From NCBI RefSeq assembly GCF_031143425.1, contig NC_090450.1, positions 170,609,272 through 170,673,271 of the forward strand: 64,000 bases of DNA, given 5' to 3'. Shown one piece after another: positions 12,355 to 22,739 of the stretch; positions within the stretch are counted from its first letter, which is position 1, and each line of letters begins with the position of its first letter. Under the pieces are notes generated by a model. The model was not told the origin of the DNA. It saw only the letters and a list, made by a program, of their open reading frames with translations, and searched no databases. The position numbers and the translations under genes were made by a program. The DNA is from Pleurodeles waltl (taxonomy: Eukaryota > Chordata > Amphibia > Caudata > Salamandridae).

Positions 12355-12580
12355 CAGGGTAATCGCAATTTGCGACACCTACTCGCTAATTGCGAGTTTG
12401 TTTTTTTGCACACTCGCAAAAAGCGACCTCGCAATCTGCGGACTCGCACACTGCGTTGCGAGTCCGGCTGCGAGTCGCAAATTCGGATCGTTTTTTTTTT
12501 CTGGCATTACATATTGCGACTCGCATTTTGTGAGTCGCATCAACTCGCAAAATGCGAGTCGCAATTTTTATTTTTGCTAC
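12355..12580. repeat. H1 right subterminal array of GCGACTCGCAA-type motifs
   Basis: This mirrors the left array: AATTTGCGACACC, ACTCGCAAAAAGCGA, GCGAGTCCGGCTGCGAGTCG, TTGCGACTCGCATTTTG and ATGCGAGTCGCAA. The motif density at both ends, with none in the middle of the element, points to a binding function in transposition (inference). Confidence 0.7.
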
Positions 12581-12599
12581 ATCTGGCCCTTGGAGAGGT

Positions 12600-12892
12600 A
12601 TATGTGGAACATTTCAGGGTTGACAAAAGATTTGAAGGAGTTGGAAGCATCTGGTGCATTGAGGGCAAATGGAAGAAAAATGTTTTGCTCCATCAAGTGA
12701 GCACAACAACTGACAAATATTCGGGAGCAGATAATGATCCACAGTCACCACCTTGTTAAGTTCTCTCAAGTCTACACACAGTCGGACCTCTCCCTTAGCC
12801 TTGGGTGCCATGACAACAGGAGATAACCATTCAGTAGCCTCCACCTCCTGTATTATTCTTTCATTGATCAGTCTGTCTAACTCGATCCTCAT
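12600..12892 (-). pseudogene. gypsy-type reverse transcriptase fragment
   Basis: The N-terminal part of a Ty3/gypsy RT shows EWLSPVVMAPKAKGEVRLCV, DLRELNKVV and LLCSLDGAKHFS. After an internal deletion and frame change, a later RT piece resembling the PFGL...AP...F motif follows up to the H1 boundary. The catalytic YxDD box is missing. The fragment is non-functional. Confidence 0.75.
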
Positions 12893-13267
12893 AACTTCTC
12901 AATGGTACACTCCTGACTTTAGCTAGTTTAGGTAAAGCATCTGATTTCAACTTTATAGAATGACAATCATTTTTAAGACAACCAAGTTGTTTAGAAACGA
13001 CTTCTGGAAATCCCTTTGTCCACTTAACATCCCCACCTCCCACCAAATTGATGACAGATTAATTCCTCACTTGTGTTGGGAGTTTGTCATTAGACACATT
13101 TTTAACTGGTTTGTTTCTGACACACACTGGGGGATCTTTATTGGGATCCAGAGACACATTAAGATCACGTTGATAAAGCCAACTAATAAGGTAATCTCCT
13201 TTCAAAGAAACATATATTTTCCCAGGTAGAAGCCTGTATTTAAACTAAATGGTGCCACAAAAATATC

Positions 13268-13531
13268 CTAGTAAATGTATAGGTTCACCCCCATAACCTC
13301 TTGATTTAATGTCTGGTATAAATAGCTGAACCCTTCCACAAAGAGTCTGTTCATACAAAAATCTTTTGGAATGAGAGTTATCTTAGCCCCAGAGTCAAAT
13401 AACATCTTGACTAGATTTTCATTTACTTTGACTACCTCTAAAGGGCCATTGCTGGAAAATCCTTTGACTTGAAATATGTAAATTTTCTCTTTAATATCTT
13501 CTTCATTGTCATTAAAGTCTGCTTCTTGCAC
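13268..13531 (-). pseudogene. retropepsin-like protease fragment
   Basis: Contains VKMLFDSGAKITLIPKDF, the active-site DSGA of retroviral-type aspartic proteases with its hydrophobic surroundings. It sits between the gag-like and RT pieces as expected for gypsy pol. The flanks are frameshifted. Confidence 0.7.
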
Positions 13532-13539
13532 CTTCTAAT

Positions 13540-14342
13540 GAACCTTCGCTGATCTGCAGCATCTCGTGACATGACCCTTCTGTTCACAAGCTCTACGCAC
13601 TGCCTTCCATCCGGGACATCCCTTGTTATTAGCAAAGTGTACTTCATTGCAACACCTGAACCACTTTCCTTGCATATGTTTCATGTTGGCATTGACGACC
13701 CCCAAAGTTTAATGGGAGACTTTACTATTTTGTACTACTTTTACTGAGTTTCCTTTCCTGCTCCCGCACCCATTGTCACTTAATAACGTCTCTTTCCTCA
13801 ACACTTCAAAACAAGCTTTAGAATGTTCAAAGTTTTTTGCTGTAACCAGGACATCTTGCAAAGATGGTTTATCTTTTTGCCACATGCTTTCCCAGGCTTT
13901 GTCAAATGCACATCCCAACATTAACTGATCCCTCAGTCTTTCTTCAAGGGAAGTACCAAAACTGCATTAGGAAGCCAGTTTTTCGCAATTCACTAATATA
14001 TTGTTCCACAGGTTCTCCTGTACGTTGTACCCTCCATCTGAAATTATATCTTTCAAGAACAGTGCTGAGCTTTGGAAGATAATGCAAATCCAATTTCTTG
14101 ATGCATATTTCATATTCGTTCTATTTTGCGGCATCCTGGTCTGAAAGTTCAGGCAGATGTTCAAATATTTCCTGCCCTTCCGACCCTAAACAATGCATCA
14201 AAAGAGAGGTTTTCCTCTCTGCACTTAGTGAAGTTCCATAAAGTCTTGCATAGTGATTAAAATCTTTTTCCCACTTGAACCAAGGGATGGGTGGATCTCC
14301 TGGAGATGATAAAAAAAATGATGGTGCTGGAACATTCTGCAT
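13540..14342 (-). pseudogene. gag-like fragments with zinc-knuckle remnant
   Basis: An ATG at 14342 opens a gag-like stretch (PPIPWFKWEKDFNHYARLYG and LLMHCLGSEGQEIFEHL) that breaks near 14121. It is continued by 13967-14164 and by 13709-13921 (FDKAWESMWQKDKPSLQD). A Cys/His-rich segment near 13560-13680 probably was the nucleocapsid zinc knuckle. The assignment rests on this composition and on the position upstream of the protease. Confidence 0.6.
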
Positions 14343-14345
14343 TTA

Positions 14346-15590
14346 TCCTCTTTTATTATATTTTTTTAATTGAATTTATGCAAAAGTTGAATGATCTGTA
14401 ACTGTCTTTTAAAAGACATGAATATGCCAATGTCTTTTAAATTAGATGAATCTGCTAATATCTTTAAACGTAGAAGACTAGTTGCCGGCGATATGTTGTC
14501 ATGGAGACCTGTACTAAACACCAAGCGTCTCCATGGTTGCCGTAAACATCATTACGCACTGGCATTACTGCAAGTTTCGTTGGAGTGCGAGGGGAGCGCT
14601 AGAGCATTGACTTTCACAGTTCTTTGTCGGGGAGCAAGGAAAGCTTGAGAACGGAGAGTGCGAGAGGCTGTAAAACAAATATTCTCAAAGCAACCCAGTC
14701 AATTTTATATAGCCTCTGCAAGCTCTATGCACTGCCTCTACTCACTCTACACACGCAGGGGCGCTTTATGCATTTTGTGTTGTGAACGCGATTGGTAGCC
14801 GTAGCTCAATCCTCAGTGTTAGGGTCTTTTCTTCAGCCACAGGGATCCCTTTCTTCAGCCACGTTGGATCGTAGCTTGTTGTCAAATGTGGAAATGAGGA
14901 GGGTACTTCAGCCATTTAAGATAATTTGCAACCACCAACGCGGTCTTAAACTGCCATCTCCTTCTCGCTACACATTCCACTCCAGAGCCAACTCAATGTT
15001 CCAGAACACTAAATAGTCACCTAGTTACTAAACACCACAGGATGCTCAGGCTATACCTGAAGCTCTACCCACAAAAATAGAAATCTTGCTACTCACCATG
15101 ACAACAAGCATCAAAACTCTAAACCTGGCTCAACAACCATTGTCCAGTCACTCATATTCACCCTGGACACCCACCTCACCTCAAGGGATACATCGCTAAC
15201 AAAACCAAGACGGCTTGGTACTAGCTATTTCTGCTAAGTGAAAAGGAAGTAGTCCCTCCCAAACTGTGATGCCAAAACTGCTATTCAAGCCTTTGTGCTT
15301 TTTCATCTAGATGGTGACTATGCTGTGTTTCACAGCCTTTTAGACTCCACACCACAGAGGTTTTAAGGCTTGGACAATTGTCCAGGGCACCCACCTTTCA
15401 AGGAACCCCCCTGGAAAGTGAACTTTCTCTTTATTTGTCCTCTGCTTAGTCTATTTCTAAATCTCTCTCCTTCTCTGTCTACTTCTAACTGAATCTGTCT
15501 CTCTACTCAGTGTAATCGTAAAGATTTTTTGGTTCCTGGGTAAGATGTATTACAACCGTTTATGTGTGACTCTGTTTTTTAACTTAGTAT
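14346..15590. other. no gene; possible gypsy leader or LTR
   Basis: Up to about 15050 the sequence could be the 5' leader and LTR of the neighbouring gypsy remnant, but I could not find paired LTR ends or a primer-binding site. The rest (15050-15590) shows no coding motif. Confidence 0.4.
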
Positions 15591-15599
15591 TGGTGACAT

Positions 15600-16120
15600 A
15601 ATAATGCGCTACAAAATGTATAGTTGTTAAGATGGAATGGCACCACATCGGACTTCCTTAAGGGAATGTTACATATTACAGCCTGCTTCGTCAACGGCAT
15701 GAAGAAATATGACCATATCAACCTGACCTTAATGGAACTCCTCTTCCTCCCCTGACTGGACCCTACCATCTTCAAAACCAGCTGCATTATCTACGTATCC
15801 TCCATGTCTGACCTCTGACAGCCCTGCCTATTTGGTGATAAGATTACAAACTCTGGTGACTCTGGTGACTCTCAGCACACCCTTTACCAAGCCAGCATCA
15901 CACTGCAGCTATATATGTTCAAAAGAAAGAAAATTACAAGGCAACCGACATTCTTCATGTGTGCCCCCAAAATCGGGAACGACATTGCAGTACTCTTCAG
16001 GACCATCCTGACACAACTCTAAATTTAGAAAAAGCTAGAAGCACACTACATCACAACACAGTAACAGTTCACTTCCACTTTTAGAATCCAGCTACCTCTC
16101 CCAAAACTCCTTGACGGTAT
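15600..16120 (+). pseudogene. CR1/L2-like LINE 3' scrap
   Basis: Near 15930-16020 the plus strand reads KITRQPTFFMCAPKIGND followed by a decayed ...FR...L region. This matches the conserved RxFxVxAPKxWNxLP motif at the C-terminus of CR1/L2-type RT proteins. Stops interrupt it soon after. Only this C-terminal block is recognisable. Confidence 0.55.
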
Positions 16121-17110
16121 GTTTGCTTTTGAACCTGCACGGTTCTCCACTGCCTTTTGGCAAGAATTTTACTTTACAAATATCTCATCCAACATGCATA
16201 CTAACACACTTTGTGCACTCTCTCCTCATTTAAATAATCAGAGCAGCCTAGAAAATCAAAAATAGTTGCTATAAACTGTGGCAAAAAAGTCACCTTTTAT
16301 TAAAGAGAAAAAGCAAAATTACATTCCTATTTCAACATTTAGAAAAACTAACAGCAGTGGCAACTCCATGGGAGTATAACAAAAGCAAAATATTCAAGAG
16401 CGATATGAACATAATGGCAACCCTAGCACCTAGGAGTTGGTTAAAGAGTTGTTTTGCTGTGACTTAATATAACAGGTTGGTAGCATATGAGGTAAATAAT
16501 CCACAGTAATCATATTACGCTGAGACACACCATTTTTAGTTCTGCAAAGTATCACCATATTTTATCTAATAGTCAAGCCCTAAGTGTATCTTTGCTAAAC
16601 GGCGCCACAACCCATAGCGGCTGGGTAACTTTGAAAGTGGTGGGGGTAAATACCTGCATCCAGTTTGATCGAGGTGAAACTAGCAAATCTGGCGTCCATT
16701 AAGGTGGTTTGGATGGTGGATTTTCCCTCTGAAAAAACGTTGAAGACTGCATTCCTAAATGGTGCATTTTAAATTTCATAAAATCAATGGGGTTCCTTCT
16801 GAAGAGCACAAATGAAATATGTCAGTACCTTTATTGTATGCCAGGCAGGTCTTATCAGGCACAGGGTGAAGTTTACCTTCCTCAAGACAGCTATGAAAAA
16901 AAATGGTGGTAAAATAATGGATTCTCCAGCATACTTTTCTGAACACTTTGCTAAAGGACAATACATGATGCAGGCAGTGTTTTTAGAAATGATGTTACAC
17001 AACATCGCAATGTACTTCACTTCTTTTTCTCATGCTGCCTTGTGCCTCTTCCAAATAGATTCCAGATAGCTGGCCTATAACTGCAGTCTTCTGACTGTCC
17101 CAGAAACTAA
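16121..17110. other. no recognisable feature
   Basis: AT-rich, no protein motif on either strand. Short ORFs at 16776-17069 overlap on both strands and look like chance. Confidence 0.45.
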
Positions 17111-17256
17111 GGGCCAGATGTAGGAACCGGTACCATAGCGAGTCGCAGAAGGTGTCTGAGACACCTTTCTGCATACAATTTTGCGAGTTGCAAATTGCTA
17201 GTCGGTCTCACTCGCAATTTGCAACTCGCAAAATTTTATTTTGCTACATCTGGCCC
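17111..17256. mobile_element. 146-bp MITE of the H1 Harbinger family
   Basis: The left end GGGCCAGATGTAGGAA and right end TTGCTACATCTGGCCC match the H1 termini. The interior is made only of H1-like subterminal motifs (GCGAGTCGCAG, TTGCGAGTTGCAAATT, ACTCGCAATTTGCAACTCGC). Left flank TAA, right flank CTT: the target duplication is not perfect. It has no coding capacity and was probably moved by H1-type transposase. Confidence 0.85.
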
Positions 17257-18180
17257 CTTGACTCTTTTAAAAATGAAAGATATTTGGTGATTATTTTCAA
17301 CTACGAAAAAGAAAACTGAAACTTCTTAAGTATTTCAAAGGTTTGCCATAAAAAGACTTCTAGAGAATGTATTACACTAGGAAGTCAAAAGCTCACAGAC
17401 TCCTTGGAAAGTTTTCATCCAAGTTGAAATGTTTATGAGCCATAGATGACGTTAATGAAAGAAATGTTTAAAGAAATCCACAATGAATAACACAGCACCG
17501 AAGTATCTGTGTAAGGTACCACATGATTTATTGAGGTGGCTCAATGGAAAGTGAAACGAACTCAAGGAGAAAACATTAAACAGTTTAATACATGTTTGAA
17601 GAGCATTATGATTTAAAGCCATGATTTCTGAGAAAAGTATCAGAAGTTCCAGGAGTTGGTGAAACTAGATATCTGCAGTTTTATTTGTTACCAAAATTCG
17701 TATGCACAGCAAGCATGTGAAAGCTGAAAAATACAAGATGGCTCAGTTATAATTTTCTTGAGGATAATTCTATTTCTTTGTCACAGGTAATAATGATTAT
17801 GAGTATTTTGAAAGCATGCCACGAGAGTAGAGTATGAACTCAACACAATTGACTTAATTTTTCTCGTAACCTGTTTCCAGATCTCCCTCCCCACAGTACC
17901 CTCCCTAATTCCCTTCCCCTGTCTGGCCATTCTGATCCTCTGAATTGAAGAAACAGAGTCGGGATTGCCGGAAGATGGGCTTCTTGGAGGTATTGCTCCT
18001 GAGGAATGAACAAACTTAATTAATACATGACAGTAGCTGTTTAAATTTAGAAGGGTCATCCAAGTTTAGGGCATAAACCATGCAGACTGTCAATGAAGTT
18101 TTACTGTTACCTGTGCTTGCAAATAACCATCCACCGACCTGTCAAATTTAACATGGAGAGTAGACCATCCTTTCCCATTG
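17257..18180. other. no recognisable feature
   Basis: AT-rich, no convincing coding motif; the 92-codon minus ORF at 17781-18059 has no recognised domain. Confidence 0.4.
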
Positions 18181-18190
18181 GAGAGTCGGG

Positions 18191-19045
18191 CTACCCCCTC
18201 ATAGGAGCATCAGTCCCTGCCGTGGCCAGGACATGATAGCCCAAGCCACTGAGCTTGGACACTTCCGCCGTGGCAAGTTGTGTTTCCTGAATACAAACAA
18301 GATGAGGGTTAAGTGTACTCAGCTCTTCCCTCAACATATCTGACTTTTGCACTAGAGTGCATACTGTTGCTATTCCAGCTAAGAATCTATAACCGCTAGT
18401 CATTATTGACTTGAGATAGGTTCCTATGTAAAGAATGATGGTTCAACTTCATTGCCAATATTATTATTTCTTCTCTTTGCTAATATCAACCGAAGTGTGC
18501 CAACCAGGGCCTTTGCTCAAGACCAGCCCTAGTCCATCACGTCCCTCTCCCTGCTCCCCCCCACACCTCCATTGGGCTCCTTCGCCAGTCCCACAACTAC
18601 CCTCTTTCACACCACCCACACCCACTCCTGCCCAACTCATTTGAGTGGGACTTTGTTGAAACCTTGATGGAACCAAACCACATGACAGCCTCCAACAATA
18701 AGTTGGTGACACAGTTAGCTCCAATTCCGACCTCCAAGGGTGATCAAAGGGAAAGAGTTGGGAAGAAGCCTGCTGGAACAGAAAGACAATGTATCTCCTG
18801 GGGTCATCCCCCTCATTTCCTTCTGGTATCCCCTGTACCTGGCGGTTGTTACGTCTCATCTGGTTCTCAACATTCTCCAGTTTCTGGGACATAAACTGTA
18901 GTTTGCCCTCATGTTGTTTAATTTGATCTCTTATGCCCTGAGTAGAAGCCAACAGGCTCGTAGATTGTTTTTCTATGTCATTAAGACAGCCGTATAGAGT
19001 GTCCATATTTTTAGACATTTTCCTTCGCACAACCTGCGTCTTCAT
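18191..19045 (-). pseudogene. L1 5' part: ORF1 and start of ORF2, minus strand
   Basis: The ORF at 18464-19045 has a coiled-coil N-terminus (LYGCLNDIEKQSTSLLAS onward) and the L1 ORF1p signature LENVENQMRRNNRQVQGIPE, followed by a degraded RNA-binding region. Downstream, 18191-18403 carries the opening of an apurinic-type endonuclease, LNPHLVCIQETQL. The intervening ORF1 C-terminal domain is decayed or deleted. The copy ends abruptly near 18185, so it is truncated on the 3' side, probably by rearrangement since L1s usually lose the 5' side. Confidence 0.7.
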
Positions 19046-19399
19046 GCAGGAGGTCTTTACTCGCCGGAGTTACAAAACAGGCATTGCACAGGGGTATCCA
19101 TTAAATACAACCCCCTGAGAGCAGGTTAGGTTTCTGGTCCTGAAGAATTGCCTTGATCCGTGCTGGACATTAAATAGCCAAGAAACATGCCAACCTTGTT
19201 CCATTCATACATCTGAGTCAGAAGGATCATTGCACCCATTACTGACTCGCTCTGTTGCTTTTAATCATGACAGGGGCTCCTACCTAACAAACTGATTATG
19301 AATCTCCCCTAGTCATTTTTAATGTATCTTTCCTGCACCAATCTACTCACTCTTTTTACACCACACCTTCACTGTACCTCACCATTCACATCGGCAACC
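19046..19399. other. no recognisable feature
   Basis: Possibly the 5' UTR of the adjoining L1 piece; no motif seen. Confidence 0.35.
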
Positions 19400-19847
19400 A
19401 GAAAAGTTCTCCGGCAAAAAGTCCCCCACTGGGGCCCGTTGGGCACTGCAGCACCGGCTCAACGTTGAGCTGCCTGATAATGAAGCATGGCACCCCTTGG
19501 GGTATGTGATGGTTTTTGCTCCTGAAAAGGGCTACCCTCGGATTCTGATCTGAACGCACTTCTTTTGGTTTCTGTAGGAACTGCATACTCACCTTTAGTT
19601 ATAGTTAGGTGGGGGCATGTATGCTGGACCTTAAACGTCCCTCTGTCCGTTTTGTGTTGTGATATCATTTGAGCGCTAGTGGACCAAGCTAGTTGAATGA
19701 AGATTTCAGTTTGTTGTGAAATCCCTGGCATGAAACATCATTGCCGGAAACCCTCCAAGCCAAGAGGGTGAGTTGGCCTCAGAAAATCAGTAATGTGGGA
19801 GGCCTAATGGATCTGTCAGAAGATTTGGAAGAACTGAGATCAGCAGA

Positions 19848-20126
19848 TCACTGCTTATTTCTTAGAGAAACAGAAAACACAGTTGGACTCCAAATTAGAG
19901 TTAATAGAAGCAGTTCTGCTAGTTGTCTCCAAGCCTGAGCTGCTATCCTTGGTGTCATCATGAATGGGGGAAATGCATAATGTCGATTCCCTTGCCAATT
20001 CTGCAGAAATGCATCCGTAGGTTTCGTCATTGTGTCCACCTTCCAGCTAAAAAAATGTCTAGTTGCTTGTTCAACCATGACACAACGAGGGCTGAAAGAC
20101 ATGGACCTCAATGCCAGTTCAACCAC
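19848..20126 (-). pseudogene. DIRS-like segment between RNase H and recombinase
   Basis: FFSWKVDTMTKPTDAFLQNW, then GNRHYAFPPFMMTPRIAAQ, matches the conserved DIRS stretch in which a TDAF..W motif is followed by YAFPPF and then a WP-type motif. Confidence 0.7.
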
Positions 20127-20254
20127 TGGAAGGTCTGAGGAAGAAGCTTACAGTTGTGCTGTCTCTCAAGTGTCTGGGTTTCCGTCCGCAGTAACGTTTG
20201 ATTCTGACCCAGGAAGCATTCCACTACCAATGATTTTTGATGTAAGCAGAAGTG

Positions 20255-20482
20255 CTAAAGGTCTTTGACAATCTTTACTAGCAGGATGCAACAGTGCGTT
20301 TTGTGTGGAGACAGGGTCTTAATGGCAAAGGACCCCACAAGATGTTCCAAGCAATTTGTATGTAGAAATAGCTCCTCCTGAGACCATGTCCCGCTGGTGG
20401 AGACTGATCCACATTTCGCTCTCCAGCTCCACTTGCTAGCATTTGACTCTATCATTATGTCAGGAAGGCAGTCGAATATCAC
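20255..20482 (-). pseudogene. DIRS-like RNase H block
   Basis: IESNASKWSWRAKCGS followed by GTWSQEELFLHTNCLEHL and GSFAIKTL. This is the DIRS RNase H pattern (D-A-S-x-x-G-W-G-A ... WS..E..LHIN.LEL.A..FAL). The aspartate of the first motif is N here. Confidence 0.7.
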
Positions 20483-20859
20483 TCCGCCATTTCAAGCCTC
20501 CATGCCGTTGAGACACCAAGGTAACTCGGTTAAGGCTTCTGCTGACAAGTGGATCTGATCCGTGTACCCCACGCCTTTCTAGAGATGCTGAATTTTCATC
20601 CTTTGTACTGTCCTGTAACGTAAAGGTCCCACGAATATTGCCTGAATGGTGGATGATTATAGGCCCCCAATATTGGCTAACCACCTCAAGGATATAGGGC
20701 CTGATTTATATTTTGGCAAACAGGGATATCTGTCACCATTGTGACTTAGTAACCCAACTGTCGAAATCTAAACCAGGCCCACTGATTGTGTGCAGAAGAA
20801 TGATCTTGATTCCTTCTTGAACACCATCATTTTCTGTTGTGGTAAAAGCAACTGATCCT

Positions 20860-21480
20860 TCACCCAGTCCACTCGGAAACTCAATTCACTAGGTCAAGTC
20901 AGGATAGATCTTTTTTCATTGATCACAAAGCACTGGCCTTGTAATAATCATACTGCTACTGTAAAATGGACCTTGACTCCCATCTGGTCTTAAGCCATAA
21001 TAATGAGATCATCCACGTAAATAATCAGACACATTCCTCTGGCCCCTAGAGATTTTCTCACCGGGTCTCATCAGCACAACAAAACATATTGGGCTGATGA
21101 AAGACTGAACGTAAGAACCTTGAATTTATACCAAGTCATGTTCCATTGAAACTGGAGAAATCGATGTAAAGTGAAAAGATTGGTCAAAGAGGTACGCATC
21201 TGCGAGATCTAATCAGACCATTCAGTTCCCACACAGTTAAAGATCCCTCAAAAGATTGATACCTTCCATTTTGAAATACCTGTAGACCATCCAAGCATTG
21301 AATTATCTCTGGTTCATGACTAACCTGCCCCCACCCACTTTCTTTCCGACTTGAAATGTGATGCTGAGAAGTCCTTTAGGATGGGGAGGAGTAGTGCAAA
21401 TAGCCTCTTTTCCTAAGAGGTCTAAAATTTCTGAAACAATGAAACTGTTCTCGAATAGGGAAAAATTCACATGAAGGAAG
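20860..21480 (-). pseudogene. DIRS-like reverse transcriptase
   Basis: Recognisable blocks in several frames are a degraded KMEGINLLRDL...LDLADAYL, then FLQFQWNMTWYKFKVLTFSL, and after it the SSAQYVF block, an altered VDD region near 21010, and INEKRSILT...SELSFRVDWVKDQLLLP. This is the order of DIRS/Ngaro RT (KM..IQTLRDL, DLKDAY, RFQW...Y.F..LPFGLSSAP, YLDD, LGF.IN..KS.L.P). The frame is broken several times. Confidence 0.7.
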
Positions 21481-21720
21481 GGCATGCTGCAATGGGGTGA
21501 TATGCAACTCTAGTCTGAACCCATGCATAATCTGTTGGAGCCAAGGATTTTGTGTTTTGAGTGAAAGGCTATGCAGAAAAAAATCACATCCTGCCTCTCA
21601 GCACCACTTTGGATACAGGATAAAGTTTTACCTGCAAATCCTGGGCCTCTAGTTGTTTAGGTTGCACCTCAGTAATCACCTCTGTTGAAGCCGTCCCTCC
21701 ACCCTTTTAGTGGGATGGAA

Positions 21721-22739
21721 AGAAGGTTCCTCTGGCTCCTTCATATCCATATCCTCTTCTACGGGGATCCATGACAAAATATTGTGGAAAACAATATCGA
21801 CTCACAAAAATATTGTCAAAATAATATTGTTCACAAACATATTGCCCTTCCATATCTAACTAACAAACACACAATTATCGATGACAAAATATCACCGTAC
21901 AAAATACCTATTTTAAACAATACCGAAAAAACAAACAGCGAAAATAAAAACACAGTAGCCTTTAAATAACTATATATAGGAACAGATGTATAAATGTATG
22001 ATAATGTACATTTAAATAAATAATTGAAACATTTTATATGTAATAAAATAAATAGTATAAAGTTTTAAACTATAACATATGACATTAAACCTTATAAATA
22101 TATTTGTAATAACAGAAAGCAACACGAACATATATTTCACACTAAAACAGAAATATTAATTAGCATCCATCAAAAAGCTAATAGCTGGAAAGAAAATCAA
22201 ACTAACTACAAACTAACCAATGAAATGTACTGTAAAGCAATTTAATCAATAAAAAGATTCAGTTATTGTCACTTATTGAGGATGATAGACCCCAAAGTGG
22301 AATAGTAAGAAGACACTCTTAAATTAGCCCTGTACTGTATAACGATGCCGGTATCATGCAAGAGCAAAAGTAGGCCTCATTTCTTAATCCAGCCCAAATT
22401 CAAACTGAAGATTCCTGTTCCTCATAACTATAGGAGAGCAAATAAAGTGAAAGTGATCTCTTAGCCTGGTAAGAGAAAAATAGGTTAATGCAAATAAGCA
22501 GGGTGTACAGTGGAATGAGGAAAGGTGAGTGGAAGCCTTAAACCTAACACCTGCTCATGCGTAGATAGATAAAGAGAGAGGACTAAGAATTGGGAGTTTT
22601 TAATTTGGGCAGACCCTCCCTGAATCCAGTTAGCTTATGAGAGAGAACATACAACAGTGAATACTCACCTCTAGAGGTTGAAAGGGCTTTGTACTTCAGA
22701 ACAGAATCACTATAAAATGACTCACACTCAGGCATTTGC
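21721..22739. other. AT-rich unclassified sequence
   Basis: From about 21775 to 22260 the sequence is very AT-rich, with several ACAAAATATTG/CAATATTGT-type inverted motifs in the first 150 bp. No gene or clear element boundary. The rest is unremarkable. Confidence 0.4.

Larger units (their letters stand above)
9074..12589. mobile_element. Harbinger transposon H1, complete and apparently intact (3516 bp)
   Basis: The terminal inverted repeats are GGGCCAGATGTAGCA on the left and TGCTACATCTGGCCC on the right. Between them lie a plus-strand HARBI1-like transposase and a convergent minus-strand Myb/SANT-like protein, whose 3' ends are about 157 bp apart. This is the classic autonomous Harbinger layout. 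The flanks are CTT on the left and TTG on the right, so the expected TTA/TAA duplication is not preserved or one side has mutated. The same termini occur on MITEs at 17111-17256 and 31483-31550. No inactivating lesion is seen in either gene, so this is the best candidate in the window for a recently active element. Confidence 0.9.
12590..14345 (-). mobile_element. Ty3/gypsy-type LTR retrotransposon remnant, minus strand
   Basis: Reading right to left gives gag-like, zinc-knuckle-like, aspartic protease and reverse transcriptase pieces in the normal gag-pol order. The copy is heavily frameshifted and is cut inside the RT by the right end of H1. No continuation of the RT is seen left of H1, so the remainder was already lost or was deleted. 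LTRs could not be defined; the leader or LTR should lie to the right, between 14346 and about 15050. Confidence 0.75.
19400..21720 (-). mobile_element. DIRS-type (tyrosine recombinase) retrotransposon remnant, minus strand
   Basis: Protein blocks follow in the order RT, RNase H and a linker typical of DIRS elements when read from high to low coordinates. There are stops and frame changes throughout. Neither the terminal repeats nor the internal complementary region were found. DIRS elements insert through a tyrosine recombinase and are frequent in amphibians. The recombinase itself is at most a trace at 19459-19731 (GISQQTEIFIQLAWSTSA resembles its N-terminal region). Confidence 0.7.

Noticed and set aside
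9074..12589. Host HARBI1 and NAIF1 genes as explanation for the H1 genes
   Set aside because: Both genes lie together between paired transposon termini with related MITEs nearby. A domesticated host gene would not have these ends.
12097..12759. 220-codon plus-strand ORF across the right end of H1
   Set aside because: It runs from antisense of the Myb-like exon through the subterminal repeats into the gypsy remnant; no biological unit.
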